Positions 1-11,541 of a stretch of DNA of 64,000 nucleotides are shown here, in pieces. Under the pieces are notes generated by a model. It made no database searches and had not been told where the DNA came from. It saw nothing but the letters and a program-made list of their open reading frames with translations. Source of the stretch: Paraphaeosphaeria minitans. Lineage: Eukaryota; Ascomycota; Dothideomycetes; Pleosporales; Didymosphaeriaceae. The stretch is from contig WJXW01000003.1 of the NCBI GenBank assembly GCA_015832175.1, forward strand, positions 310,001-374,000. The letters are read 5' to 3'. The translations under genes and the position numbers were made by a program. The stretch's first letter is position 1. Each line of letters begins with the position of its first letter.

Positions 1-923
1 GAGCTCTGCGATACGATAGCAATCTTGGGAATAGTGCGCGGAGCATTCTCCTTCGTGTCCGCAATGCCCATTTCTACCGCAGCAGCTCTACGGATGTTTT
101 CCAAGAGTTCCAGCGCATCCCTGTTTTGCTTGAACTCGTGCGGCAGAATGGTGCCTGGAATGCCCACGGCGTCTGCGCGGATAAAAACGACGGGTACGGC
201 ACCATCGACGCAGGTGACATTGTATCCTTCAACCGTATCGACGGCATGTCCAGTAGGAAACATCTTGCGGGTGGTACTGCATGTGGGATCTTGGAAAGAC
301 AGACTGATCTTCGCTCCCTTCCCGTCCACGCCCTCGACCATGTGGCTGCCCGTTACTGCAGCCTGGCCTCCCACAACGGCGAAGGTGGACTCAACCAGCT
401 TCATTGTATTGGTATTCCGTATGGTGATTGTTATCTCTCCGTCTTTGATGGCGTAAATATCGGGCGGGAGCAGGCGTGCATTGTATGCATATGGACCCAC
501 GGCGCTGAGCAGGTTCCCGGAGTTTGCGTCTACTCCTTGATAGCCGTTCTTTGAATCGATGCTCACGTATGTATAGTCTACATGGGGGCTCGTCGCGTCG
601 TCTTCCTTGCTATTGTGGTACGGCTCAACCAGGCAGATATTTGCCATGCTCGCCGTATCTGGGGAAATGCGGCCGAGGGGCCTCCCATATATTTCTCCTA
701 GTCCCACGCTCCTCAGCACCTGGCGGAACAAGGGGTTCCATCTCGCGTAGCTAGCAGGCAGGTCCTGCGGTTGTAGGATAACGGCGCGCGAGGTGCCGCC
801 GCGGTAGTAGGCGGCGCGGATGGCAGTCTGTTCGGGCGCTTCTGTCACCCGCGGCGAAGGGTTACGGTTCGGGTTGCGCCATAATTTTTTGAGGCGCAAT
901 TGGCGAGGGAGCGTCGGTCTCAT
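1..923 (-). CDS. PrpF-like 2-methylaconitate isomerase family protein, 3' part beyond window
   Basis: The reverse strand reads without interruption from ATG at 923-921 to the window edge (about 307 residues seen). After a basic, possibly mitochondrial, leader of about 30 residues comes YYRGGTSRAVIL, the start of the PrpF/DUF453 family. These are diaminopimelate-epimerase-fold isomerases acting on 2-methylaconitate or related tricarboxylates. Further family segments are SPDTASMANICLV, VDYTYVSID and NSGNLLSAVGPYA. In the families I recall, the last one reads NCGN with an active-site cysteine; here that position is serine. The gene is divergent from GrpE, with about 250 bp between the two starts. 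The family call is secure. The substrate is not known, and the serine leaves catalytic competence open. Confidence 0.85.
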   Translation of the reverse strand, partial: MRPTLPRQLRLKKLWRNPNRNPSPRVTEAPEQTAIRAAYYRGGTSRAVILQPQDLPASYARWNPLFRQVLRSVGLGEIYGRPLGRISPDTASMANICLVEPYHNSKEDDATSPHVDYTYVSIDSKNGYQGVDANSGNLLSAVGPYAYNARLLPPDIYAIKDGEITITIRNTNTMKLVESTFAVVGGQAAVTGSHMVEGVDGKGAKISLSFQDPTCSTTRKMFPTGHAVDTVEGYNVTCVDGAVPVVFIRADAVGIPGTILPHEFKQNRDALELLENIRRAAAVEMGIADTKENAPRTIPKIAIVSQS

Positions 924-1176
924 AACGCGGCAGCCATAGACGAGTCTGATATTCTCCAGTAGACAGACTGCATGCAATGCATGGCGGAGCGCAAGCCGAG
1001 GAACGGAACGGTGGACCCTGTCGTCAGCCCGCACGGTGCATCCATCATCTCAGAACTTTTCCTCTCGCCGTGACGCACCAACAACATTCCCGTCTCTCCA
1101 TCACTCCAGCTATCCATCGCGCTTTCCACCGTCCTCCTCCCTCGACTTCCACATCCACATCCACATCCACTTCAAA

Positions 1177-1923
1177 ATGCTCCAACGGACACTCTTCCGC
1201 GCCTCAAGACAGGTCGCCCGCCCCGTCCAGCGCATACAACCCGCCTTTGCCCCCATCACACGAGCAACCCCCGCGATAAGATGGTACTCTGATGCCGCCC
1301 CCGCCGAGGCCAAGAAGGATGCCGAAGCTGCCGACGCGCCTAATGACACCGCCGCGCAATTGAAGGAGCAGCTGGAGAAGAAAGACAAGGAGGTCACCGA
1401 ACTCAAGGTACGTTGCGCCTCATCCATTGATTCGCCTCTGCCCTCGGCACCATCTCTCCTCTCCCTTCTCGTACTAACCATGATGCAGGATAAATACCTC
1501 CGCTCCATCGCCGACTACCGCAACCTCCAAGAGCGCACCAAGCGCGATGTCCAATCCAACAAAGACTTCGCGCTGCAGCGCTTCTCGCGCGACCTCATCG
1601 AGTCCGTCGACAACCTCGAACGCGCAATCAACACCGTCGACCCGGCCAAACTCACATCCGAGAACCCGGACCTCGTCACGCTGCACGACGGCCTCAAGAT
1701 GACCAACTCCATCCTCATCTCTACGCTGAAGAAGCATGGGTTGGAGCGCTTCGATCCCAGTGCCGAGAGCCAGAAGTTCAACCCCAATATCCACGAGGCC
1801 GTGTTCCAGATGCCGATGCCGGATAAGGAGGATGGCGTGTGCTTTCACACGCAGCAGAAGGGCTTCATGCTGAATGGGCGCATCTTGAGGGCCGCGAAGG
1901 TGGGTGTTGTGAACAACGCATAG
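1177..1923 (+). CDS. MGE1: Mitochondrial GrpE nucleotide-exchange factor of Hsp70
   Basis: Two exons, 1177-1407 and 1489-1923, give 221 residues. The intron (1408-1488, 81 nt) starts GTACGT, has GTACTAACC as branch site and ends GCAG. It is a multiple of three and has no stop, so an unspliced reading stays open. I start at 1177 because MLQRTLFRASRQVARP is a good mitochondrial presequence; the in-frame ATG at 1036 lies upstream in CA-rich leader DNA. GrpE hallmarks follow: a coiled coil (LKEQLEKKDKEVTELK), YLRSIADYRNLQERTKRD, then NPNIHEAVFQ and the beta-domain ending GFMLNGRILRAAKVGV. GrpE releases ADP from matrix Hsp70 (Ssc1) during protein import and folding. Confidence 0.95.
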   Translation: MLQRTLFRASRQVARPVQRIQPAFAPITRATPAIRWYSDAAPAEAKKDAEAADAPNDTAAQLKEQLEKKDKEVTELKVRCASSIDSPLPSAPSLLSLLVLTMMQDKYLRSIADYRNLQERTKRDVQSNKDFALQRFSRDLIESVDNLERAINTVDPAKLTSENPDLVTLHDGLKMTNSILISTLKKHGLERFDPSAESQKFNPNIHEAVFQMPMPDKEDGVCFHTQQKGFMLNGRILRAAKVGVVNNA

Positions 1924-2551
1924 ACGTCTTACCTCGCCTCTTTACTACAAATGAACGGATTGTAGAGCTTGTGTGTGCTTGATAATTGTACGAGTGTCAG
2001 GATCGGGACGGGGTTTTTAGTGGTTGGCTGGACACGTTAGACCGCACGGCGTTGCGTTGCGTTGGTTAAGCCTCATTCTCGACATCTGTCAATATTTCCC
2101 CTCTCTCTCTCTCTCTCCGCGGAAAAGGAACAAAGACCAACGAAACACTGTATTCACATTGTAATATATAACGACCCGGGGAACGGCAAGGGAACGATCA
2201 TATAGATGGTATCAATTGCTAATGCTCGATTCTGCCTCTCAATCTCATTGGAGTTTGTGAAATTAAAGGAACCCTATATCCTTGATGTGTGAGACTGGAT
2301 GACCGGCGCCGGACCATTTAGTCCTCGGCGCTGAGTTTTGGAAATCGTAAACGCCTCCCCATGCTGCATTGCGCAGAGCTCATTTCTCGTGGGCACACAA
2401 GCCTTCACAAATGCGTTTTTGCGCAGATGGGGACTGGCCCTGCTTGAGCCTTGCTTTTAAATCTGTCCTTGAAACTGTCGAATCTTGCGCCTGTTTCATC
2501 ATCGCGAGATTCACCATACGCATTCATAATAGAACACGTGTTGGTATGTGT
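1924..2551. other. Convergent 3' spacer between GrpE and RPB3
   Basis: The two flanking genes end toward each other here. I see no coding sequence. A pure CT run of about 18 nt lies at 2100-2117; the rest is presumably 3' untranslated sequence. Confidence 0.6.
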
Positions 2552-3675
2552 CTACCACCCAGATGTGCCGCCATATGGTGTCGCGCCATAAGGCGTCGTA
2601 CCTCCCGGATACGCGTTGCCTCCGCCGTATCCAGGTGTCGTGTAACCGTTGTCATTGCCGTACCCATCGTTTCCGAAACCGCCGTCCATGGTCGGGCTCT
2701 GCGCTCCGTCGAGACCCGCATTCGCCTCGTCGACGCCAGTCAGCTCCTTGATCACCGATGCCAGCTTCTGTTGCAGCACTTTGATGCCATTGTTGACGAT
2801 GGAGTCGGGCGATAGGCCGCCGACGGTTTCCACGTCGAAGAAGAAGCGCTCGGGGACGGCGTCGTAGTTAAAGGGCTCGTCTGTCTTCTCGGGGCCGCCA
2901 TCGAGATCGACACGCGTTTCGTCTACAGGCCTGTACACGTGAGATAAGCAAATCGCGCCTAAAGCTCTTGTATGTGAGAATTAACGTACCACTCCTTCTT
3001 CGGGTCGTCATCCTCATACCACAAGTCCAGATGGTGCAGCTTGTTCGCGGGGTCGTATTCAAACCCTATTGCTGCGCTAGGCGCCCACTTTGCATGCTCC
3101 TTTGCGATGCCCTTCTTCGCAATGCATCGCATGTCGATCGCTTGTCCTTTCCTTAGCTTTACAATGCAGCTCCCGTTCCCCTCCGCGTCCGTGATAACAG
3201 GCTGCCCGAGGCGGTCGCTCGGCGGCGTGCTCTCGATGACCAAGTCTCTTGCATATACCTTCATGACGTCGTTGCCCGTGCACTTTGCCTTGAGGTGCAG
3301 CGTCACCGAGCAGTTGTCGCAGCGCGAGTCCTCGCAGTCGCAGTCGCGGAAGTCGACCAGCTTGTCTACATCCTCTGCGATCAGCGGGATGAGGCCGAGC
3401 CGGTGCGCGATGAACTCGTCGGCGAGAACGGAGGTGTTGTCGAGAACTTCGACCGTGTCGATGGCGAGTGTAGGCACCTCGGCGAGCATTACGCGCCGCA
3501 GCGAGTTGGCCGTCTCGAGGTTCCAGTCGCGCACGATGAAATATGCGCGCTTATCATTGGCCTGGGGAGCGTCAGCGCCTTGTCTTTGTTCCACATGGAC
3601 CTGAAAAAAGGAGATTGAACGCACTTCTAGCATACGGCATGTAGGCTCCTTTGGGCCAAAATCGTCGATATCCAT
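2552..3675 (-). CDS. RPB3: DNA-directed RNA polymerase II subunit RPB3
   Basis: Three exons on the reverse strand: 3675-3625, 3561-2990 and 2930-2552, giving 333 residues. Intron 1 (3624-3562, 63 nt) begins GTGCGT, has branch GCTGAC and ends CCCCAG; it is in frame without stops and easily missed. Intron 2 (2989-2931) begins GTACGT. After splicing, the family core is clean: ETANSLRRVMLAEVPTLAID, ADEFIAHRLGLIPL, a zinc loop DCDCEDSRCDNCSV, and GIAKEHAKWAPSAAIGFEYD. The joined Trp in KKEW-PVDE matches RPB3 order. The C-terminal tail is Gly/Tyr/Asn rich, as in other fungi. RPB3 forms the alpha-like assembly platform with RPB11. Confidence 0.96.
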
Positions 3676-5543
3676 GTTGAAACGGGCGAATATTGGTGGT
3701 ACGGGAGACTAGGCGGATGGTTTCGATGGGCGCAGAAAGTGGAGTATGGAGGCGACGGTGGGTTCGGCGGTAGAGAGGCGGAGTGTGTGGGGTGAGAGGA
3801 TGCGCTGAGGGTACAAGGTACGCTCTTGCCTGAGATTCTTTGATGTTCAGGCGCACGGGCGCACGTGCAGAGGCGGCCGGGAGATCGCGACTGTACTAGG
3901 CTTAGTTTAGAAGAGTGCTGTGCCACAGCGAGCGCCACACTTCTGCACTTCGCCAGGTCTCTACCTTTACCTGCGTGTGTGAAAGGGGAAGGCTATGTGA
4001 GTGCGACGCGTGATCTCGTACGGTACATGCAAACAGCGCCGTGTGAGCATACGATAAGCGACGAGGACGTTTGCAAGTACACGACGAGTCGGCGCAGTAG
4101 GTATCATATGGCAGTGCAATAGGGTTAGCTTGCGTGCGCAGTATCAGCAAATGATAATGGACTTTGTCCTTGCATGCATGTCTTTGTGTGCATTCAGAGG
4201 TTTTTTGTGTGGAAGTCCGTAGACAGCGAATCTAGGTCATTTGCAAAACCTTTTGTTCGTAGCAATGCTCAACGTGGCCAAGGTAGCGAGATTCCCGCAA
4301 GTCAATAGGTAGGTATGGCGAAATAAGCATAGAAGCATTTCTCAGCGACGAATGCTTGTCGATGGACTGCTTGAGCGCTTGCCATCACACTGTACTCAGT
4401 ATCACAACGTAATGGAGTCCCTGATCATAGTGTATGTTTGCAGGCAAATGCTCTAGATGGTCGCACATGATCACGTACAAGAGTATACCCGGTCGAACCA
4501 GAACCCTTGGTTGCACTATATATGCTACAAAGCCAGACCTGCGACGTCCTCGAAGGCATGAAACCATCGTAAAGGACAATGAAAATGTGCGCAGTGGTAC
4601 ATGATCGGTAGAAGGTGTTACCGAAACAGGAACCGTGCCGTGCAAGTCAAGGCAGACTGAAGGTCCTTATCAAGTCGACGGTGGAATGGTGATTCGCAAG
4701 CAAGCCGGCCTCTCGGCATTTCTGAGTGAATAGCAGTGCCATGTGCTGTGCAGTGCAGATAGTCTACCCCTTGCCATCTCTTGACTCGCGCGGGACTACT
4801 CCTACTCTGCTCCGCAGAGCTGAGTGTTGAGAATCCCATACGCCGCTTCTGGCATGCGAATACCAGGAGGCGCCTAGGTGGTTTGCTGCCCCGCTCAACA
4901 AAGCAATCACACCTAATGAGCAGAATGCAAGATGGAAAGCGATGATTCAGCCTTGCATCACTCAAACATGTTCTCACGAGCCGCCGGCGCGGTCTTGTCC
5001 AGTCTTGGGTCTTGGTGATCTAAGCATGCGGACCGCACCGGGTCCGAAGACGCGCAGAGTAGCGATCCAAGTGTTCATTACTCAGGTTGTCCGCTGTGAG
5101 GCTGAGGATGGCGAAGCGGTCATGTCTGCTTGCGGCATCAGCCAGCCAGACTCTCATCGTGGCCGCAGCGAAATCATCACATTGACGACAATTCATTGAC
5201 GACAGCCGCGTGGTCCGCCGAGCCCCGGTGCACCGTGTGCTGTGTTTCCGTTGGAGAATATGTGATCCAGTTTGGGGGCAGTGCAAGGGCCGAGAATGTG
5301 GAACACATACGGTACTTATTAGTCGGCGGGGCAAACCCATGGACCAGTCACGAACGTCGACAGCCTTGGCGAGTGCTCCGCCTCTCTACTGGCTCGACGC
5401 TTGCGGCAAGAGCGACGGCTGCAACATATGCATACTTAAGACATACCACGACCTGACCTCTCTCCTGCAAAGTCTCCAAAATACCAGCAATAATCCTACA
5501 CTGCCATAAAAGCATATTGTAGTGCTGAGACATTATCACAGAC
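3676..5543. other. Long spacer between RPB3 and the calcineurin regulator
   Basis: These 1.9 kb separate two divergently transcribed genes. The open frames here are short, overlap each other on both strands and show no family motif. No tRNA-like fold or tandem repeat stood out. I regard it as promoter and intergenic DNA, though a non-coding RNA cannot be excluded by eye. Confidence 0.5.
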
Positions 5544-6375
5544 ATGACTACAACCATACCATCACCGCAGCGGTCGCGCGCTTCGTCACGATCCAAATCG
5601 CCACTGTCGCTCGATCTTTCGGATCTACCACCGCTGGTAGAACCGTCTCCGCCGTCCAACACACTCATAATCACAGTAAGTGCACTGGCTCTGCGCTCAA
5701 TGTATTCTAACCACCTCGCAGAACCTTGTTGAGCCTGAGATCTTCCACCCGTCGAACCTCGTACAAATACGGAAAACCATAAACACCTACGCACCAATAC
5801 ACACCTGGGCACCGCTCAAATCCCTCAAGCGCGTCGTTGTTTCCTTCTTCGATGCCGATTCTGCAATCACCATCCGCCAGAAGGTGGATGGCGAGCAGAT
5901 CATGGGATGCCGCGTTCGGGTATACTTTGGAGTGAACACACCGCTGAACCCAAGCGATCAACATTTGCCGCTTCCCAAGTCCGACAAACTGTTCTTCATA
6001 TCGCCACCACCGTCCCCTCCCATGGGCTGGGAGATGCGCAACGAGGACGCCCCGAACCAGATCGTACATGCGGAGGATCTGGCGGATGCGTTGGCGAACT
6101 TGCATGCAGACCACCGGGAGCCTCCTTCACCGACCGACGACGACCTGAGCCCTCGTGTTAAGAGGCGAAGGACCGGAAGCTCGGCGATCATCTACCACCC
6201 CGAAGACCACGGCGACAGCCCGCACCTTCCCGCGATCGCTGTCGAGGATACAACCGCGAGTCCGACGATCATGACGCCAGATGAGATGGATGACATAGAA
6301 GGCCCCATATCCGTGCAGAAGGCTTCAGGCAAGTTCGTCTCAACGTCGAGACCTCCCGTAGAGCTGATGCATTGA
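5544..6375 (+). CDS. Calcipressin, regulator of calcineurin
   Basis: Two exons, 5544-5675 and 5722-6375, give 261 residues. The 46-nt intron (5676-5721) starts GTAAGT, carries TTCTAAC as branch site and ends CGCAG. The protein has a Ser-rich N terminus, then an RRM-like domain (TLIITNLVEPEIF, and SLKRVVVSFFDADSAITIRQ). This is followed by the calcipressin signature FFISPPPSPPMGWE and a leucine-rich segment (AEDLADALANL). An acidic and basic tail holds KRRRTGSSAIIYHPEDHGDS. Calcipressins (RCAN/Rcn1) bind calcineurin through the SP-repeat and adjust Ca2+/Crz1 signalling. The tail has several possible GSK3/MAPK sites (SPP, SPTDD), typical for the family. Confidence 0.94.
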
Positions 6376-7182
6376 TTTCCTTACCTCTTTTCTATTTTGT
6401 ATTATATCCCAAAAGTGCAGTAGCGAGTGGGCACGGTTGGCGTTCGTATGGTGTTTTATCTTGGTGGTCCCCCCAAGCTTGGAAGGTTTCCAAATGTTAT
6501 GTAGGCAGGCACTCATAGGTACGGGCATGGGTTATTACAGCGAAATATGTTACACTGATTGTGGTCTTCGATATGAGATTAATGGAGTCCGAATTATTGA
6601 AACGATCCTACGCCATAGTCTTTGTGTGCTGGTGATTAATTCCTGGGTTTTTGTTTTGCGAACTTCGCAACGACCATGGGCATGGCAGTGCTGTGTTATT
6701 TACGGAATAGCTGTCAAATTTTTGCAGACTTTTGTTTACTGTCACTCTTCGAGTTTCACAGCATCTGGTACATGGTGATGTAGCCGGGTATGCTTCTTGC
6801 AAGCTGATCATGCCTCGTCTAGGTCTATTCTCGGTACGATTGCTATCAAGTGCGTACTGTGAGCCTGCTACAGTCTCACAAGATGAGGCGATGCAGGAGT
6901 CGTGGTCTCGCAGAGCCCCAGGTCAATATGAGCAGTCGGAATCTAGAGAATAGCAAAATCATGCCCGAGAAAGCCTCTCGCTGTTCACGCTGTATGGACC
7001 AAGTTCCAAAGCGATCGGAAGCTAGTGCATCACGTGAACGAGCACCACGGCTGAAAGTATCCCCTAGCGCGCACAAGCGAGGCTTGGCCACGGATCGTTT
7101 GGCAAAAGTTCCAACACCACAGCAAGCCTTTCGACAATCTACTAACGTTGCAGCTCCCGGCCTTCGCGACACCGCCGTCAAG
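6376..7182. other. Upstream region and 5' leader of RPS6, probable 5'-UTR intron
   Basis: No convincing gene lies here. CTACTAACGTTGCAG at 7138-7152 is a textbook branch site and acceptor 30 nt upstream of the RPS6 start, so the leader probably contains an intron, as is common in ribosomal-protein genes. I could not fix its donor. The RPS6 frame stays open upstream to 6850 by chance; that extension is not similar to S6. Confidence 0.5.
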
Positions 7183-8041
7183 ATGAAGCTCAACATCTCG
7201 TACCCCAACAATGGCACCCAGAAGCTGATCGAGATCGAAGATGAGCGCAAGCTCCGCGTCTTCATGGACCGCCGTATGGGCCACGAGGTCCCCGGCGACA
7301 GCGTCGGCGACGAGTTCAAGGGCTACATCTTCCGCATCACCGGTGGCAACGACAAGCAGGGTTTTCCTATGAAGCAGGGTGTCATGCACCCTACCCGTGT
7401 GCGCCTGCTCCTCGCCGACGGCCACAGCTGCTACCGTCCCCGCCGCACCGGCGAGCGCAAGAGGAAGAGTGTCCGCGGCTGCATCGTCGGCATGGACCTC
7501 TCCGTCCTCGCCCTCAGCATCGTCAAGAAGGGCGATTCCGACATCCCCGGCGTCACCGACACCGTCCACCCCAAGCGCCTCGGCCCCAAGCGTGCCACCA
7601 AGCTCCGCCGCTTCTTCGGTCTCAGCAAGGATGATGATGTGAGTCCGCTCATAGCTTCATCGCCAGCTCCCTACGTATTCGTGGGGGGCTGAGTCTGAGG
7701 AATGAATGTTGACAACCCGTGTAGGTCCGTAAGTTCGTCATCCGCCGTGAGGTCCAGCCCAAGAAGGAGGGCGCGAAGCCCTACACCAAGGCCCCCAAGA
7801 TCCAGCGCCTGGTCACCCCCCAGCGCCTCCAGCACAAGCGCCACCGCGTCGCACTCAAGCGCCGCCGCGCAGAGGCCTCCAAGGATGCTGCCGTAAGTTG
7901 AGCCTGCTACCTCAATTCCCCACGCAGACCTAATACAATGTGCAGAACGAGTACGCCCAGATCCTCCACAAGCGCATCACCGATGCCAAGTCCGCCCACG
8001 ACGAGGCCAAGAAGAGGAGGGCTTCTTCCATGAGGCATTAG
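7183..8041 (+). CDS. RPS6: 40S ribosomal protein S6 (eS6)
   Basis: Three exons, 7183-7638, 7725-7892 and 7946-8041, give 239 residues, close to the 236 of yeast. Introns: 7639-7724 (GTGAGT...GTAG) and 7893-7945 (GTAAGT...GCAG). The protein starts [20 protein letters not shown] and has the eS6 blocks [57 protein letters not shown] and [16 protein letters not shown]. It ends [10 protein letters not shown], keeping the C-terminal RRxSS site phosphorylated by S6-kinase-type AGC kinases. Codon use is strongly C-ending, as expected for a highly expressed gene. Confidence 0.98.
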
Positions 8042-8364
8042 ATTATGTCTACGAGTACATGAGTTCTGGGATGATCCTTTGGCGTCGGCTCAAAAACGTG
8101 GTGTGGGTTCTCATCTGAATGGAAGCTTCGGATTTCTAGGCATGGGCATTAACATACCCGGTACTGCATTTTGTAGCAGTCGGTTTTCAATGAAGCAATA
8201 GTATCATCCTGGTGTGCCTATACTACAAGACCCAGTACAACCATCCGTACGGCAATTGACTCGACCTATCTTACAAGCCTTCGTGTTTACTGTAAGCACA
8301 CCATCATCATGATCTTTTTTGGTATCCTGAAAAGCAGAAATACCCATTGTGTAAATCCCACCCG
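8042..8364. other. Convergent 3' spacer
   Basis: Between the ends of RPS6 and the reverse-strand APC/C activator. No coding sequence or repeat is seen. Confidence 0.5.
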
Positions 8365-11179
8365 CTATCGAATGGTTAGTTCACCCTCCCTCTCAATCCC
8401 ATGCAACGCCTCCAGAATATCGCTCCCACCCAGCAACCCCGCCGCTCTTCCCACTCCCTTCTTCCCCCCAGCCCAAATCTCATGGAACCTGATTGCTGCA
8501 TCGCTCGCCGCCACAACGATACATCCCTCCTCAACACCCCTACGCCACCACACTCCATCTTCCCCAGGCGATCTCGCATCCGTGCCCGCATCAGGGCCCC
8601 CAGGATACGGAATCGCATACAGCGCGCGGCTCTCATCGAACCACGGCACCGCAACAACCTGCTCGCAGCTCGGCCACGCGAAGACCGCGATGCGAAATGG
8701 GTGCTCCGGCTGCGCAAAGCCGAACGTAGCCGCGATCTCGCGTCTTGTCTGACTCCAGATGAGACTCGTAACCTGGGCCGCGCAGTCGATGGTCGCGAGG
8801 CAGGCACCCGTCATGGTATGGTAGAAGTGGATGCACCTGTCGTTAGACCCGCCTCCAATAGCCAGCAGACCGCGCTGCCAGGGGCAGAAAGCGATTGCTT
8901 TGACCGCGGCATTAAGCTCCCATTTGTGTTTTGCTTGCGTGTCTGAGATTTGTAGGACGTTGCTGCGACCGGGGGCCACAGTGTATATGCTCTCTCCGTC
9001 GGGACCGCGGCGCACGTTGACCGTATCGGGGGCGTTGTTGTCCGTGTTTGAGCTACTGAGTGCTTTCTTCGTCTCGAAGAGGTAGCATGCGTTGTCGTTT
9101 CCGCCGCTGGCGAAGAGCTCGCCGTCGGGGGACCATGCGAGACCGCAGATCTGCTGGGAGTGGACGGTCATGCGAGCCAGAAGTGTCATTGCTCCATTCC
9201 AGCCGAAAATAGCACTCTCAGTCTCGGTCGGCCATTCAATGCTGTAGAAATATATGTGCCCTGCCTCGTCTCCAACAAGCAGTTCCTCGGTAGGAACTGT
9301 CATATTGCTGTCACGGAGCGAGGATCTCTTGACGGTGTTTGGCCGAAATGCAATGCAGGATATAGGCTTGGGTTGCGTGGCGTCAAAGCGAGGTTCTAAA
9401 TCGAATGGGCTCCACAGCGCAATGCGACCATCTGCTCGTGCCACAGCCAAGATAGCTTGCCCACCAGCGTTCGAGGAGAATGAAAGAGATGTAACGTGTT
9501 GGACATCAACCATACCAGTGGTCGATAGGATGTTGAGGGACTCTGGTGTATCGACTCCTTTTCGCTCTGACCAAAGATGTACAAAATTACCTAAGCCTAC
9601 TGCAAGACATCTTGCGTTATGTGAGTATGCAAGAAGCGAACAGTAGTAGTCGTCTCGCAGTTGCGGTGCATCGAGAACCGTGTGTGATGTCAGTGTATAG
9701 TATTCGTATGTGAAATCGCTACTCATCTGAATGGTAAGACTGGTAAAGCTTTCCTCGCAACACTGCGTGAACGTTTCACTGCTTGAAATGGACGTCAGTA
9801 TGTCCAAGTCTTGCTTGGGATGTTGTGAACTAACACGGTGAGTTACTATGTTTAACCCACGAATTGTCTCTCCAAATGTGGACTGTGCGCCCAGCAGATG
9901 GAGGCGTTTCTCGTGAACCCATGGTATTTGGGCTGCTAGAGGGCGTCGAATGATTAAGGACGCGGTTCACCTGGTCTATGTCAAGAGCCAAAGCAACTCG
10001 CCGTTCATACGCTTCGAGCTCAGCATCTGGATCCGAACGACCGAGAAACATTGACGTGTAGAGCGGAGCATTCGTCCCGGTTCCTAACAGCCCGCCGTTG
10101 CCATTGGACACTCCCAGTACAGTATTACTAGCAGCGGAAGAACCGCCCACATTCCAGACGGCGCCTGCACTGATCTGGCGGGTTCCCATCGGAACAGGCC
10201 CACGACGAAAGCTAGGATCCGTGCGCCGTCGACTAAGATTGGATCGACCGGTGAGTATTGCATGCGTCTCCCGCAAGCCTCGAAGTTCTTCATTCATCCT
10301 CACCGACCGTCGAAGGCGCCGGCTGAACGGATCAGGTGCAGAGGAGCTACCAGGCAAGGTCCTCTCTTCAGCTGTCAATCGTTCTTCTGGTTTGTTCAAA
10401 TCGAAGCTTTGTTTCGTGATATTTGGTGGCCGGCGTGAAGGTACAAAGCGATCTGGTGCATGACTTGGATGTCGTGGCGCTGTCAACGAACCACCACGTG
10501 CCACCCACTGACTGTGACGTAAAGGAGAACTAGCAGAACGGATAGGGAGCCGAGCGAGAATCGACGGAGAAGATGCAGGGATATGAAAAAGCGTTTCTAA
10601 TGGTTGCACGGGTCCTGTGCTCGAATGGGGTGAGTTAGGGCGGCTGGGTGCAGGAGAAGTCGGTTCTTCCTCTGCACTCAAATAACAAGATCTTATCGAG
10701 GTATGATCATCACTCGACCTGAAAATAAGCGAAGTTCTACGAGGGACGGAGAGGGTGTCCGGTTGGGGCTCGCAGGATTGACCGGGATGACTTTTACCAC
10801 TGGAGGAACGAGCGTTGGGTAGAGCCAAAGGAGCGATGGGAGAAGTGTCCGGATCAACAACACGGAGGGAAGACTTCTTGGATGGTGAATCTTCGTATGG
10901 TGGCAGCGCGACGTCGTCGGGACTGAAGACTGGAGCGTCTGCAAGCCGAAGCGCGTTCAAACGTTTGGAAAGATTGGGCTTCGTCGGTGACTCTGGAGGG
11001 CTCTCCAAACTGCCATCTGAGCCACACCTGCGAGAGGCGAAGATGTTCCATGACCTGCGGGGCGATCTAGGCGTTTGAGGAGACAGCCAGCCTTCGGTGC
11101 TGATGGTCTTCGTGGGAGACAAGGGCGGCGTAGCATACGCCGAGTCGCAAGACTGTACGTCATCTTCGGAGTCATTCAT
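8365..11179 (-). CDS. Cdc20/Fizzy-family APC/C activator, AMA1-like
   Basis: Two reverse-strand exons, 11179-9837 and about 9778-8365, give about 918 residues. The intron (about 9836-9779) has branch ATACTGAC; its donor GTGTTAGT is weak, so the junction is tentative. The long N-terminal half is Ser/Pro rich with many SP sites and contains PDRFVPSRRP, which matches the C-box (DR[FY]IP.R) that docks on APC/C. The second exon starts the WD40 propeller with VLDAPQLRDDYYCSLLAYS and AVGLGNFVHLWSE, and has CGLAWSPDGELFASGGNDN. The protein ends in Ile-Arg, the IR tail that binds Cdc27/Apc3. It is closest in character to meiotic Ama1/Mfr1 rather than Cdc20 or Cdh1. The subfamily is inferred; the APC/C role is well supported. 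Confidence 0.85.
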
Positions 11180-11541
11180 ACTGCGGAAATAGGACGGATC
11201 GAGCGGGTTAATGGCTTGCTGAGCTGCGGATCTCGAACATGTCGAGATGAGCGAAAGTCAGCGGCACAGGTTGAGAAACAGGGGTTGGAAAGAGCCTGGG
11301 AGCCTGAGAGCCTGATATGCTGCTGCGTCGTTATTGCTGCTGGGTTAGTATAGCAATATGGTGATGTTTCATAGGAGGTCGGAAAGGTTTGGCGGACCTG
11401 AAAGCCATGACGAAGTGCACATTCTTCTTGGAAGGTTGGAGGGTGAATGAGGAAAGAGGCTCGGGCGGTAGAACTTATCTCCGGCGGGCGCGCGAAGGCG
11501 CGAAGCTCACGAGTTCCTCGTGCCTAAACGCATACTTCAAC
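11180..11541. promoter_or_regulatory. Shared divergent promoter region
   Basis: About 360 bp separate the start of the AMA1-like gene (reverse) from BET4 (forward). It contains no gene of its own and must hold both promoters. I recognise no specific operator. Confidence 0.45.

Noticed and set aside
6850..7182. N-terminal extension of RPS6
   Set aside because: The extension has no similarity to S6, and CTACTAAC...GCAG inside it marks a leader intron.
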